NCBI RefSeq assembly: GCF_031085295.1 | Contig: NZ_JAVFWO010000001.1 | Coordinates: 332,391-396,390, forward strand | Direction: 5' to 3' | From: Microbacterium psychrotolerans | GTDB lineage: Bacteria > Actinomycetota > Actinomycetes > Actinomycetales > Microbacteriaceae | Length of the DNA: 64,000 nt | Shown: positions 20,052 through 28,776 of the stretch, one piece after another | Layout: each line of letters opens with the position of its first letter | How positions within the stretch are numbered: position 1 is the first letter of the stretch | The notes under the pieces: model-generated | The model's input: only the letters and a program-made list of their open reading frames with translations | Told to the model about the DNA's origin: nothing | The model's database searches: none | Made by a program: the position numbers and the translations under genes

Positions 20052-21371
20052 ATGATGAAGATCACCACACGCGCCGGGGCGGTCATCGCCTCGGCCGCCC
20101 TGGCCGCCCTCGCCCTCAGCTCCTGCAGCGGAGGCGGCACGGGCGGCAGCAACGCCGGCGAAGCGACCGATGAGAACAAGCCGGACAAGCTGACCGTCGC
20201 GGCGTGGATGGACTTCCCGCCCGAGCTCCTCGCGTCGTTCGAGGACGAGTACGGGATCGAGGTCGTCGTGGACTCGTTCCCCGACGGGGCCTCCGCGCAG
20301 ACGGTGCTGCGCAACGGGCTGTCGTCCGGCGGCGCCGGCCTGTCGGACGTGCATCTGATCGAGCTGGACTGGTGGACCGAGATGATGGCGGTTCCCGAGG
20401 ACTGGGTGGAGCTGCCCGAGATCCCCGATCGCTGGGTGGACTGGAAGGTGACGCAGGGGTCCGTCGACGGCGTCATCACCGGATACGGCACCGACATCGG
20501 GCCGCTGGGCGTCGCCTACAACGAAGAGATGATGGCTGCGGCGGGCGTTGCGACCGACGCCGACTCGTTCGGTGAGTTCATCGGCGGCGACGCCGCATCG
20601 TGGCAGTCGTTCCTCGACGCGGGCCGCGAGTACGTTGCGACCGCCGACAACTACTACATCGACTCCCTCTCCAGCGCGTTCCAGGCGGCGGTCAACCTCC
20701 TGCCCGACGCGTTCGAGGACCCCGAATCGGGCAAGCCGTACAACATGGCCGACAACGCCCAGATCGAAGAGCTGTTCATGATGTTCGCCGAGGCGGCGGA
20801 GGACGGCATCTCCGCCGGCATTCCGATCGGCCACGCCGATTGGGGGGCGGGCTTCCAGAACCGCCAGTGGGCGACCGTGGTCACCCCCGCCTGGATGGCC
20901 GGCATCATCGCCGAGAACGCCGCCGGCGTGCCCGGCTGGCGCGTGTCGAGCACCTTCCCCGACGGGGGAGGCAACTGGGGCGGCTCCTTCTTCTCGGTGC
21001 CGGCCACCGGCGAGAACACCGCGTGGGCCGTCAAGCTCGCCGACTACCTGACCTCCCCCGAGGCGGCCGTCCAGTGGTTCCACACCACCGGCCAGTTCCC
21101 CTCGCAGCTGGAGGCCATCGCCAGCCCCGACATCGCCGAGACCGAGAACGAGTTCTTCGGTGGCCAGCGCCTGGGCCAGATCTACGGTGACCTCGCGGCA
21201 GCCGCCGGGGATGCCGCAGCGGGCGGCTACCGCGGTGAGAACTTCGCGGGCATCCAGACCCTCGTTACCGACGGCATCCGGCTCGTGGAGTCGGGCAGCG
21301 CGACAGCGCAGGAGGCGTGGGATTCGGTCGTGAGCGAGTTCGACGCACTCGGCTTCGACACCGCCGACTGA
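20052..21371 (+). CDS. Sugar ABC transporter substrate-binding lipoprotein
   Basis: Family 1 extracellular binding protein, 439 residues, exported as a lipoprotein: MMKITTRAG, a hydrophobic stretch and the lipobox LSSC. The body has typical binding-protein features such as DVHLIELDWWTEMM and the C-terminal hinge helix. Tandem ATGs follow an AAAGGAT site; the second (20055) is equally possible. It is 39 bp behind the GH39 gene and precedes the two permeases, separated from them by a strong stem-loop. Confidence 0.92.
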   Translation: MMKITTRAGAVIASAALAALALSSCSGGGTGGSNAGEATDENKPDKLTVAAWMDFPPELLASFEDEYGIEVVVDSFPDGASAQTVLRNGLSSGGAGLSDVHLIELDWWTEMMAVPEDWVELPEIPDRWVDWKVTQGSVDGVITGYGTDIGPLGVAYNEEMMAAAGVATDADSFGEFIGGDAASWQSFLDAGREYVATADNYYIDSLSSAFQAAVNLLPDAFEDPESGKPYNMADNAQIEELFMMFAEAAEDGISAGIPIGHADWGAGFQNRQWATVVTPAWMAGIIAENAAGVPGWRVSSTFPDGGGNWGGSFFSVPATGENTAWAVKLADYLTSPEAAVQWFHTTGQFPSQLEAIASPDIAETENEFFGGQRLGQIYGDLAAAAGDAAAGGYRGENFAGIQTLVTDGIRLVESGSATAQEAWDSVVSEFDALGFDTAD

Positions 21372-21375
21372 TCTC

Positions 21376-21422
21376 CGATCGCAGCCCGGCTCAGCGCACG
21401 CGCACGGGCCGGGCTGCGATCG
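21376..21422 (+). terminator. 15-bp stem-loop between binding-protein and permease genes
   Basis: CGATCGCAGCCCGGC (21376-21390) and its exact complement GCCGGGCTGCGATCG (21408-21422) form a perfect 15-bp stem with a 17-nt loop, four bases after the stop codon. Without a T-tract it probably stops part of the transcription or protects the 3' end, so that the binding protein is made in excess of the permeases. Confidence 0.65.
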
Positions 21423-21455
21423 CCCGACATGGCATCAACACGGAAGGAGCCGACG

Positions 21456-22535
21456 ATGGCTCTCACTTCAGCGGCGCCGCGCCCCGTACGGCGCCTCGGC
21501 TGGGGGCAGCGGCTCTCCCGCTGGGACGTCAAGCTCTCGCCGTATCTGTACATCTCGCCGTTCTTCCTGCTCTTCGCGGTGTTCGGCGCGTTCCCACTGC
21601 TGTTCAACGTCGTCGTCGCGCTCCACGACTGGCACCGGCGTGCCGGGATGGGCGAGTTCGTCGGCCTCGACAACTTCGCCTGGGTGCTGCAGCAGCCGCT
21701 GTTCTGGCGCTCGCTCGAGAACACCGTCTCGATCTTCCTGCTCGGCGCCATCCCGCAGCTCATCCTCGCGCTGCTCATCGCGGCGATCCTCGACCAGAAC
21801 CTGCGCGCACGGACGTTCTGGCGGATGAGCGTGCTCATCCCCTTCGTCGTCATGCCGGTCGCGACGTCGATGATCTTCGGCCAGGTGTTCGGCCAGTTCG
21901 GCATCCTCGTCCCGAACCTCCACGCGCTCGGACTCTTCACCGACAGCAGCTCGCCGTTCTTCCAGGACCGGTTCCTCTCCCACATCGCGATCGGTTCGAT
22001 GGTGGTGTTCCGCTGGACCGGCTACAACGCCCTCATCCTGCTGGCGGCGATGCAGGCGGTGCCGCGTGATCTCTACGAGGCGGCCACTGTCGACGGCGCA
22101 GGGCGTGCCCGCCAGTTCTTCTCGGTGACGATCCCGAGCATCCGTCCCACCCTGATCTTCGTCATCCTCACGATGACGATCGGCGGCCTGGAGATCTTCG
22201 ACGAAGCCCGATTGTTCGACGGCGGCGGCACGGGCGGCGGTCAAGGCGGCACTGACAACCAGTGGACCACCGTGATGCTTTACCTCTTCAACCTCGGCTT
22301 CGGTCAGTGGCAGGACCGCCTCGGGCAGGCAGCGGCCGTGGGGTGGATCTTCGCCTTCATCATCCTGGTCATCTCGCTGCTCAACTTCGCCCTCACCCGG
22401 CGCATCTCTTCGTCGGATGCCACGCCGCGAGGTCGTCGTCGCCGCCGGCCTCGTCCGGCCGTGGACGGCGTTCACACCCGATCGGCGGTCGCACGCGAGA
22501 CCGCCGGCGATGCGATGGAAGGAACCCCGCTGTGA
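21456..22535 (+). CDS. Carbohydrate ABC transporter permease (MalF/UgpA type)
   Basis: Membrane subunit of a CUT1 sugar transporter, 359 residues with six hydrophobic segments starting at LSPYLYISPFFLLFAVFG. The EAA loop reads EAATVDGAGRARQFFSVTIP. ATG at 21456 has AAGGAG seven bases upstream, better than the in-frame ATG at 21429. The C-terminal 45 residues are Arg-rich and unusually long for this family (SSDATPRGRRRRRPRPAV). Its stop overlaps the next gene's GTG by four bases. Confidence 0.9.
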   Translation: MALTSAAPRPVRRLGWGQRLSRWDVKLSPYLYISPFFLLFAVFGAFPLLFNVVVALHDWHRRAGMGEFVGLDNFAWVLQQPLFWRSLENTVSIFLLGAIPQLILALLIAAILDQNLRARTFWRMSVLIPFVVMPVATSMIFGQVFGQFGILVPNLHALGLFTDSSSPFFQDRFLSHIAIGSMVVFRWTGYNALILLAAMQAVPRDLYEAATVDGAGRARQFFSVTIPSIRPTLIFVILTMTIGGLEIFDEARLFDGGGTGGGQGGTDNQWTTVMLYLFNLGFGQWQDRLGQAAAVGWIFAFIILVISLLNFALTRRISSSDATPRGRRRRRPRPAVDGVHTRSAVARETAGDAMEGTPL

Positions 22536-23461
22536 ACACGGCACTTATCGAGAACACCGCCGGCCGCGGAGCAGCGAGGTATGCGGCCAAGCGCGCGGCG
22601 CGCGGCCGGCCGGTCGCAACGCACAGTTCCACGGGCCGCCGTCCCGGGCTGGTCACCTACGGCATCCTCGCCGTCGTCTTCGTCCTGTCCGTGTTCCCGC
22701 TCTACGCCGCCGCCATGTACGGCTCGTCCAGCACGACGGAGATCTCACGCGCTGTCGGAACGCTGCCACGGTGGCTGCCCACGGCGACGCTGTGGCAGAA
22801 CTTCGGCCAGGTCTTCGCCTCCGAGCAGTTCAGCATCTGGCTGGCCTTCGGCAACTCCCTTCTCGTCGCCGCAGCCGTCAGCGCCTCGGTGGTCTTCTTC
22901 TCCACGCTGGCGGGCTTCAGCTTCGCGAAGCTGCGGTTCCCGGGCCGTCAGGCACTGTATGTCGCGGTGCTCGCCACCCTGATCATCCCCGCGCAGGTCG
23001 GCACCATCCCGCTGTTCATCATGATGAACGACTTCGGCTGGATCGATTCGCTGCTCGCACTGATCGTCCCCGGACTCGTGGGAGCTTTCGGAGTGTTCTG
23101 GATGACGCAATACCTTCAAGAAGCGCTGCCATACGAGCTCATCGAAGCCGCACGCGTCGACGGCGCCTCCATGTTCCGCACGTTCTGGTCGATCGCGCTG
23201 CCGGCCGCGCGCCCCGCGGCCGCAACCCTCGCACTGTTCACCTTCATCGGCTCGTGGAACAGCTTTTTCTGGCCCTCCGTCGTCATGCGCTCGCAGCTGA
23301 CGATGCCGCTCGTCGTGCCCCAGCTTCGCGGCGCTTTCACGTCGGACACCGGACTCGTGATGGCCGGCGTCTTCCTCGTCGCCCTGCCGCTGCTCCTCGT
23401 CCTCGTCCTCGCGGGCAGGCATCTCGTGGCAGGCGTCATGGCGGGGGCCGTCAAGGGCTGA
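22532..23461 (+). CDS. Carbohydrate ABC transporter permease (MalG/AraQ type)
   Basis: Partner membrane subunit, 309 residues, starting at a GTG that forms a GTGA overlap with the previous stop and is preceded by GGAAGGA. A basic N-terminus (about residues 1-35) leads into the first membrane segment. The EAA loop reads EAARVDGASMFRTFWSIALP, and the protein ends VAGVMAGAVKG. Last gene of the GH39 operon; no ATPase gene follows. Confidence 0.9.
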   Translation: MNTALIENTAGRGAARYAAKRAARGRPVATHSSTGRRPGLVTYGILAVVFVLSVFPLYAAAMYGSSSTTEISRAVGTLPRWLPTATLWQNFGQVFASEQFSIWLAFGNSLLVAAAVSASVVFFSTLAGFSFAKLRFPGRQALYVAVLATLIIPAQVGTIPLFIMMNDFGWIDSLLALIVPGLVGAFGVFWMTQYLQEALPYELIEAARVDGASMFRTFWSIALPAARPAAATLALFTFIGSWNSFFWPSVVMRSQLTMPLVVPQLRGAFTSDTGLVMAGVFLVALPLLLVLVLAGRHLVAGVMAGAVKG

Positions 23462-23472
23462 GGGGAATCAGG

Positions 23473-23487
23473 CGCCCGATGCGGGCG
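23473..23487 (+). terminator. Hairpin after the GH39/ABC operon
   Basis: CGCCCG-ATG-CGGGCG, 12 bp after the permease stop, is a short stable hairpin without a T-tract. A second weak inverted repeat (TCGAG/CTCGA) is at 23569-23584. The remaining sequence up to 23736 shows no recognisable gene. Confidence 0.35.
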
Positions 23488-23736
23488 TGACTGGGTCCAG
23501 GGCGCGCAGCGTCCGTCGAGTGCCACTCACCCTCGATCGTCGCGCCTGCTCCCAGGACCGAAACTACGTCGAGCATCGACTCGAGCAACGGCCTCAGACA
23601 CTCCCCAGGCGCCTCCGACCAGCGCCGTAGTCTCAGTGATCACCGTGCGGCGGCCGCTACTGACAGACGAGCACCACGCGGGACGCCGCCGATACGCGAT
23701 ACCCCGTCCCATAATGCAGGCGCTGCGCCCTCGCTT

Positions 23737-25851
23737 CTACTCCAGAAGGACGCGCACGTCCCACGGCCCCAACTCGACCAGCGCATCGGCTTCCAGGGGC
23801 TCGGTGGAGAGGAGGTCCGTGACGTCCGCCGGCAACCGTATCGAGCAGGCATCCCACGACCAGTTGTGCAGCACTCGCAGCCGACGACCCGCGGCCGTCG
23901 TCGCTGATGTCGCCGTGACCGAACCGGTCGTCAGAGAGGTCCAGGCGTCCCTGTCAGCCGGCACCGCCCAGGACACCAACGCAGCCGACAGTTCGGGGTT
24001 GGGTACGGTTCCGACGACGGTGACACGCCCCAGACCCGCCTCAACGGTGGTGATCGCCGGGTACGGGCCGAACGCCGGGTGCTGATATCGGGCGAGGATC
24101 TGGACCGAGTTGTCCGAGACCTGCAAGTAGTCGACCCATGCTGTGGCCGCGGCGGCGGTAGGCAGCTCCAGTGCGCCGTCGAAGCCCGTCACGCGCACCG
24201 GTGTCGCCAGGTTGCTGAACTCCTGGTAGCTGACGCCGGCGGTGGCGGCGAGCCGGGCCGGCTTGACCTCCGCGCGCGCTCGAGCCTCCATGTCCGCATA
24301 TCCAGTGCGCGGTCCGAGCACGAGGTGTCCGCCTGCTTCAGCGTAGGCGCGCAACCAGTCGAGCAGCGCATCGCTGGCCACGTAGAGCGCCGGCGCCAGT
24401 AGGACGGGCAGCTCGGCGGCGACCTCGGCCGGTTCGCGGAGCCGCCTGCCGTCGCCCCGTTCAACCAGCTGGACGTCGTGGACGATTCGCACCGGCGCAC
24501 CGGCGTCGAACGCTCCCCGGTAGAAGGCGTGCAGTATCCGCTGGTAGCTTCCGGGGTCGGCGGAGCCGTCGGCGCGGGCGAGCGCCGGCTGACCTTCGAG
24601 GCCCCACATCGACTCGTTGGACCACAGCAGCCCCACGGTGGCGTCCGGGACGAGTCCGCTCAGGTGATCTTCGGCAGACTTGATCTCTGCACCCAGCGCG
24701 GCCAGCTGCTCATAGACCCGCCCGGGCCGCTGGTCGTGCGGCAGGATTCCGATCCAGTACGTCTCGGTACCGAAGTGCAGTGTGTGCCAGTGCCAGTACT
24801 CGATCATTCGTGCACCCCGGGCGATCATCGCCCAGGCGGCCTGTCGCCACTGTCCATCGAACCCGGGCGCATTCATGGCCGGGCCGCCGATGGCCCCGGC
24901 ATTCGTCTCCGTGACGAGGAACCGCGCCTGCTTCGAGGAGTACATCCGGTCTGCGCTGTGGAATATCGTCCAGGTCCCGCTCGTAGTCCAACCCGGCGTG
25001 AGAAGTTCTGTTGCGGGGAGGGCGAGACCGTCCTGCATCGCGTAGTAGGGGTTCCCTGCGGTCACATCCAACGCTGCCGTGAGCTCTGGGTCCTGCACTC
25101 CTGGCCTGTCGTATGCGATGCAAGTGGTTACGAACTTCTCGGCGCCAGCGATCTCACGGACGATGTCGGCCTGCCAGCCGATGAACTCGGTGACCATCCG
25201 GGCCTGGAACTTCCGCCAGGCGAGGTCGTACTGTGGCTGGGCGTTGTTGTCCGGTCGCCAGAGGTCCGCCCAGGTGGTGAGCCGGTGGGACCAGTACACG
25301 AGTCCCCACTCCCGGTTCAGGGTCTCTACGTCGCCGTAGGTGCGGCGCAGGTCGTCGACGAAGGCCTGGAACACACCCTCGTTGTGCAGCAACTCGAGAC
25401 CGGGTTCGTTGTCCACCTGGAATCCGACCACTGCGGGATGGTCGTGGTATCGCCCGACGACGGCACGGATCACGCGCTCGGCGTGGAAGCGGTAGGCGGC
25501 GTGCGTCAGGTCCATTTCTTGACGGGCCCCCCAACCGATGCGCTCTCCAGTGCGTCGCTCGCCCGCGATCTCGGGATACTTGCGCGTCAACCACGGGGGT
25601 ACGGCGTAGGTGGGCGTACCCAGCACGACGGCGATCCGTCGCGAATGCGCGCCGTCCAGCACTGGCTGCAGCCAGTCAAGGTCGAACACTCCGTCTTCTG
25701 GCTCCCAGGTGGCCCACGTGGACTCGCCCACCCGGATCACGGTGAACCCAGCCTCCTGCATGAGGTCGAGGTCCTCATCAAGCCGGGGGGAAGGCTGGTA
25801 CTCGTGGTAGTACGCGGCGCCGAAGAGCACACGGTTGTCAATGTCTGTCAA
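23737..25851 (-). CDS. GH42 beta-galactosidase
   Basis: Retaining beta-galactosidase of 704 residues, no signal peptide. The barrel carries the acid/base Glu149 in FQVDNEPG and the nucleophile Glu315 in FLVTETNAG. It is followed by the trimerisation domain (LRAYAEAGGHLVLGPRTGYAD) and the C-terminal beta domain, giving the family's usual length. The N-terminal VLFGAAYYHEYQP and TVIRVGESTWATWEPEDG blocks are typical. Likely acts on beta-galactosyl oligosaccharides from plant or host glycans in the cytoplasm. It is transcribed alone, convergent with the GH39 operon. It is the third beta-galactosidase-type enzyme in the window. Confidence 0.93.
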   Translation of the reverse strand: MTDIDNRVLFGAAYYHEYQPSPRLDEDLDLMQEAGFTVIRVGESTWATWEPEDGVFDLDWLQPVLDGAHSRRIAVVLGTPTYAVPPWLTRKYPEIAGERRTGERIGWGARQEMDLTHAAYRFHAERVIRAVVGRYHDHPAVVGFQVDNEPGLELLHNEGVFQAFVDDLRRTYGDVETLNREWGLVYWSHRLTTWADLWRPDNNAQPQYDLAWRKFQARMVTEFIGWQADIVREIAGAEKFVTTCIAYDRPGVQDPELTAALDVTAGNPYYAMQDGLALPATELLTPGWTTSGTWTIFHSADRMYSSKQARFLVTETNAGAIGGPAMNAPGFDGQWRQAAWAMIARGARMIEYWHWHTLHFGTETYWIGILPHDQRPGRVYEQLAALGAEIKSAEDHLSGLVPDATVGLLWSNESMWGLEGQPALARADGSADPGSYQRILHAFYRGAFDAGAPVRIVHDVQLVERGDGRRLREPAEVAAELPVLLAPALYVASDALLDWLRAYAEAGGHLVLGPRTGYADMEARARAEVKPARLAATAGVSYQEFSNLATPVRVTGFDGALELPTAAAATAWVDYLQVSDNSVQILARYQHPAFGPYPAITTVEAGLGRVTVVGTVPNPELSAALVSWAVPADRDAWTSLTTGSVTATSATTAAGRRLRVLHNWSWDACSIRLPADVTDLLSTEPLEADALVELGPWDVRVLLE

Positions 25852-25996
25852 GGCAACGAGGTCCTAATCTGGAGGGGTCGGTGAGGCGGACAGCGGCGCC
25901 GATCGTGCTCATTCTTCGGTCCTGGTCATCGTCGATGATCCGGTTCGAACGTGCCACACGATACCGCGCGCGCCCTGGTCGTCAAGACTCCGCCGG

Positions 25997-26042
25997 CGGC
26001 GAGGCGCCCCCGCGCCAGGGCTGTCGCGGGGGCGCCTCGCCG
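25997..26042 (-). terminator. 18-bp perfect hairpin terminator after the beta-helix gene
   Basis: CGGCGAGGCGCCCCCGCG (25997-26014) pairs exactly with 26025-26042 around a 10-nt loop. It begins 18 bp after the stop of the beta-helix gene. It is the strongest stem in the island and probably an intrinsic terminator of the U-less actinobacterial kind. The rest of the 25852-26060 gap shows nothing else. Confidence 0.75.
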
Positions 26043-26060
26043 GCAGTGCCGGCAGCTGCG

Positions 26061-28166
26061 CTACTGGGTCGGGGCCTCCGCGACGGTCTGGCACCGCGGG
26101 TCGATACCGCCGAGGTTGGCGTTGAGCTCCGTGCGGTACTCGGGGGCGACGCCCGCCGCGCAGATGACCTCCCACGCAGCGCTGGGCCAGTTGGTTCCGG
26201 TGACCCGTACGTTGTCGATCAGGCGGTTGTTGCGCGCCGCGGCGTTCGGCATCTGGGCACCGCCGGAGTTGTACCAGTTCTCCTGCAGCGTGTTGTCGTT
26301 CGTGCCGTTGCCAGCGCTGTACGCGTTGGTGAACACCCACGGGTTCGCGCCGCTCAGGACGTTGTGCCGGGAGAGGATGTAGCGGCTGCCCTCGTCCAGA
26401 TAGATGCCGACGCCGGAGACCTTATACAGGTAGTTGTTCTCGATCACCGTTCCCGGGCTCGCCGAGAGGTTGTAGATGTTGCCGGAGTCGGCGAAGTCCC
26501 TCTTGATGTCGTGCACGAGGTTGCCCGCGATCAAGTTGTCCTTCAGCGTCGTCGGCGTCTGGTAGAGCGGGTTGTGCTTGTAGTACCCGCGGTTGAGGTA
26601 CTCCTGGGAGCCGCCGGCGTCGTTGATCCCCCAGCCGTAACCGGTGTCGATTGCGTAGGCGAGATCCCTCACCTCGTTGTGGACGATCTGCGCCCTGGTC
26701 ACGTAGGTGCTCAGGATGCCGGAGGTGTCCTGGTACTCCACGGCGACGTGGCTGATGGTGTTGTTGTCGATGAGGATGTCCTGGTTCGTCATCCGGGGGT
26801 CGCTGGGATGATGCGCGTCCGCCCGAATCCCGCCCACGAACAGGGCGTGGGCGCCCACCTGGGTGAACACGTTGCCCGTCACGGCGATGTTGCTGGCGCC
26901 GAGCCCGACCCCAGTAAGCACCGCGTTGTCGTCGTTGCCGATGCCGAGGCCAGAGGACCCCAGGTTCCGGAAGGTGTTCCGCTCGAAGGTGATGTGGTCC
27001 GCTGCGGACACCTGCACGGCGGAAGGTATCTGGAACCAGGTGTTGCGCGTCCTCTCGTACGGCTCGCAGCCACGGCTGCAGTTGGTCAAGGCGTCGGCGG
27101 GGCGGTAATCGTACACGCCCTTGAGGTAGCCCCCGTTCTGCTGGCTGACGTACCCGTCGGCCGAGGAGGGGCCGAGCCAGGAGGTCCCGGTGAACGTGAG
27201 ACCGCTGAACTCCAGGTGGGAAACGGGCGCGTCGTAGGTGCCGCCGACGCTGATGAGGGTCTCCACCCGCGGGAGCTCGATGTCGAGGTCCTGCGGGTTC
27301 ACGCCGTCCGCGGGCTTGTAGTAGAGCTTTCCCGCGTCGGGGTCGATGTACCACTCCCCCGCCTGGTCCAGGAAGCTGAGCGAGTTCGCGAGGAACCACT
27401 TCGACTCGGCGAGCAGCGAGTTCTGCACCGTGTCCCAGCCCCACGTGTTGTTGTCCCACGCGGGCTGGGCCATCGTGATCGTGCTGCCCGCGATGCTCTG
27501 CACCGGGGAGTAGCGGTCGGTGAAGTCGCCGAGCGACTCGAACTCGATCCGGTCCTGGTTTGGCAGGTCAGCCAGGTAGGCGAGCGCCGGATTGTTGATC
27601 GTCATCCCCGTCGGGGTGAGCGTCAGGTCGGTCAGCGCCAGGCTGGTCGAGGCCCGCGGCGCGGCGACGCCGTCGACGTAGAGTTGCCGGGTCTCGAAAC
27701 CGGCAGGCGTGTCCGCGACGTAGATGTTCGCGGCCTCGTCGTACTGCTGCCAGCTAGAGAGCTGGGTCGAGCCCGAGATTTCGGGGTGCGCGCCCGGAGC
27801 AGCCGTCCAGCGTACGGTGTGCCCGTCCCGACCGCCGTCCTCCGCCCGGAATTCGAGGGGGCTGTCGATGCGGTAGGTGCCGTCGGCGAGTACGACGGTG
27901 ACATCACCCTTGCCCTTGGCTGCCGTGTGTCGCACGACGGCCTGTGCGTGCTCGAGCGAGCACGGGTGCTGTTCCTGGCACTGCCCTTCGTCCCTACCGT
28001 CGGGTGCCGCGTAGTAGACGCTGTCCTTCTCCGGTGGTGCCGCCTGAGCGACCGGTATGCCCAGACCGCTCAAGAGCAGGGCGGCCGCGCCGGCAGATCC
28101 GGCAGCCGCTCGCCACCAGCCTTTCCGTCGTTCAGAGACTTCGCGCGTGTGTGACGTCAATGTCAT
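26061..28166 (-). CDS. Secreted right-handed beta-helix protein, GH141-like candidate glycosidase
   Basis: Exported protein of 701 residues. The signal peptide has a basic start, a hydrophobic core GAAALLLSGLGIPVAQA and a cleavage site near AQA-APP (about residue 42). After an N-terminal YYAAPDGRDEGQ...LADGTYRIDSPLEF block come many short parallel-beta-helix coils (ITFERNTFRNLGSSGLGIGNDDN, ILIDNNTISHVAVEY and similar) between about residues 290 and 620. This layout matches beta-helix carbohydrate enzymes, some of which (GH141) act on fucose or xylose in complex plant pectin; the exact family cannot be fixed by eye. It is the only glycan-active protein of the island with a clear signal peptide, so it may start degradation outside the cell. 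Its promoter region carries the block C operator motif. Confidence 0.75.
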   Translation of the reverse strand: MTLTSHTREVSERRKGWWRAAAGSAGAAALLLSGLGIPVAQAAPPEKDSVYYAAPDGRDEGQCQEQHPCSLEHAQAVVRHTAAKGKGDVTVVLADGTYRIDSPLEFRAEDGGRDGHTVRWTAAPGAHPEISGSTQLSSWQQYDEAANIYVADTPAGFETRQLYVDGVAAPRASTSLALTDLTLTPTGMTINNPALAYLADLPNQDRIEFESLGDFTDRYSPVQSIAGSTITMAQPAWDNNTWGWDTVQNSLLAESKWFLANSLSFLDQAGEWYIDPDAGKLYYKPADGVNPQDLDIELPRVETLISVGGTYDAPVSHLEFSGLTFTGTSWLGPSSADGYVSQQNGGYLKGVYDYRPADALTNCSRGCEPYERTRNTWFQIPSAVQVSAADHITFERNTFRNLGSSGLGIGNDDNAVLTGVGLGASNIAVTGNVFTQVGAHALFVGGIRADAHHPSDPRMTNQDILIDNNTISHVAVEYQDTSGILSTYVTRAQIVHNEVRDLAYAIDTGYGWGINDAGGSQEYLNRGYYKHNPLYQTPTTLKDNLIAGNLVHDIKRDFADSGNIYNLSASPGTVIENNYLYKVSGVGIYLDEGSRYILSRHNVLSGANPWVFTNAYSAGNGTNDNTLQENWYNSGGAQMPNAAARNNRLIDNVRVTGTNWPSAAWEVICAAGVAPEYRTELNANLGGIDPRCQTVAEAPTQ

Positions 28167-28222
28167 GGCTGTTCGCTTCCGTGATTTTGAGGAGGGCTGC
28201 GTTTAAGCCCGGTTGTAGAAAA

Positions 28223-28241
28223 TCATACGTATGACGTATGC
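28223..28241. promoter_or_regulatory. Operator-like palindrome TCATACGTATGA plus ACGTATGC, block C motif
   Basis: TCATACGTATGA (28223-28234) is a perfect palindrome, and ATACGT-ATG-ACGTAT overlaps it. The stretch TACGTATGACGTATGC matches 13 of 16 bases of the reverse complement of 38523-38538, upstream of the acid-sugar dehydratase, and more loosely the sites at 32090 and 32149. It lies about 57 bp before the beta-helix start, a normal operator distance. Confidence 0.5.
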
Positions 28242-28365
28242 GCAAGACCATATTTGCGTCTGGGGAAGCGACTGGCCGATCGCAGAACTCGCGGCAGAGT
28301 GGCGCACGTGGGATGCGCTGGCCTCCGCGGTCGCATCCCTGAGCGAGGCCAGAGGCGCGATGTGA
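28231..28365 (+). pseudogene. C-terminal remnant of an amidohydrolase (lactonase) gene
   Basis: A 44-codon frame reads MTYAQDHICVWGSDWPIAEL, then a helical segment ending SEARGAM and a stop. WGSDWPIAEL is the conserved late-barrel Asp motif of the amidohydrolase-2 family of sugar lactonases; compare IGSDWPV in the intact gene at 35554-36450. Only the last tenth of the family remains. The apparent ATG lies in the operator palindrome and is probably fortuitous. It indicates that a lactonase gene once stood here and was replaced by the present mutarotase/beta-helix arrangement. Confidence 0.6.
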
Positions 28366-28419
28366 TGGGTGGTATTGCCGACCGGGGTCTATGAACTCCA
28401 CGGCGTTACGCGGCGGCGC

Positions 28420-28457
28420 CCTCGACTGACGCCGGGGGTCGCCGGCATCAGTCGAGG
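28420..28457 (-). terminator. Terminator hairpin at the end of the mutarotase operon
   Basis: CCTCGACTGA (28420-28429) pairs exactly with TCAGTCGAGG (28448-28457), enclosing a further GCCGG/CCGGC stem. The hairpin includes the stop codon of the mutarotase gene and should end the transporter operon. Confidence 0.6.
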
Positions 28458-28771
28458 TGCCACGCTTCCGCTAGCGGTTGCCAGTTCGGCACGTCCGCAT
28501 CCGCTGTGAACGGGATCTGGCATGGCGCGGTGCGCGCCCACCACTCCTGGGTCACGGGGTCAGCCGCCATCCGTCGCTGATCGGCGTCGTAGTCGTCACC
28601 GATGTACTCGTAGTAGCCGAAGAGGACGTCGTCGATCACGTAGATCGAGAAGTTCCGGATGCCGCAGTGCGTGATCGTCGCCTCCACGCCCGGCCAGACG
28701 TCGCGATGCAGGGCGAGGTACTCCTCGCGCTTGTCCGGTCGCATCCGGCATACCATCGCGTATCGCTGCAT
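28448..28771 (-). CDS. rhaM: L-rhamnose/L-fucose mutarotase, RhaM family (PF05336)
   Basis: Interconverts alpha and beta anomers of a 6-deoxy-L-sugar after uptake. The 107-residue protein has the family signature: MQRYAMVCRMRPDKREEYLALHRDVWPGV, the NFSIYVIDDVLFGYYEY strand pair, and the C-terminal MAADPVTQEWWARTAPCQIPF block with the conserved tryptophans. The ATG at 28771 follows the permease stop by five bases, so it is the last gene of the transporter operon. Family members act on L-rhamnose, and some on L-fucose; neighbours leave both open. Its presence says the transporter imports a 6-deoxyhexose, or an oligosaccharide that yields one. Confidence 0.88.
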   Translation of the reverse strand: MQRYAMVCRMRPDKREEYLALHRDVWPGVEATITHCGIRNFSIYVIDDVLFGYYEYIGDDYDADQRRMAADPVTQEWWARTAPCQIPFTADADVPNWQPLAEAWHLD

Positions 28772-28776
28772 GCGCG

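Noticed and set aside
23462..23736. Short frames in the gap between permease and GH42 genes
   Set aside because: Frames of up to 61 codons lack ribosome sites and similarity; treated as non-coding with weak hairpins.
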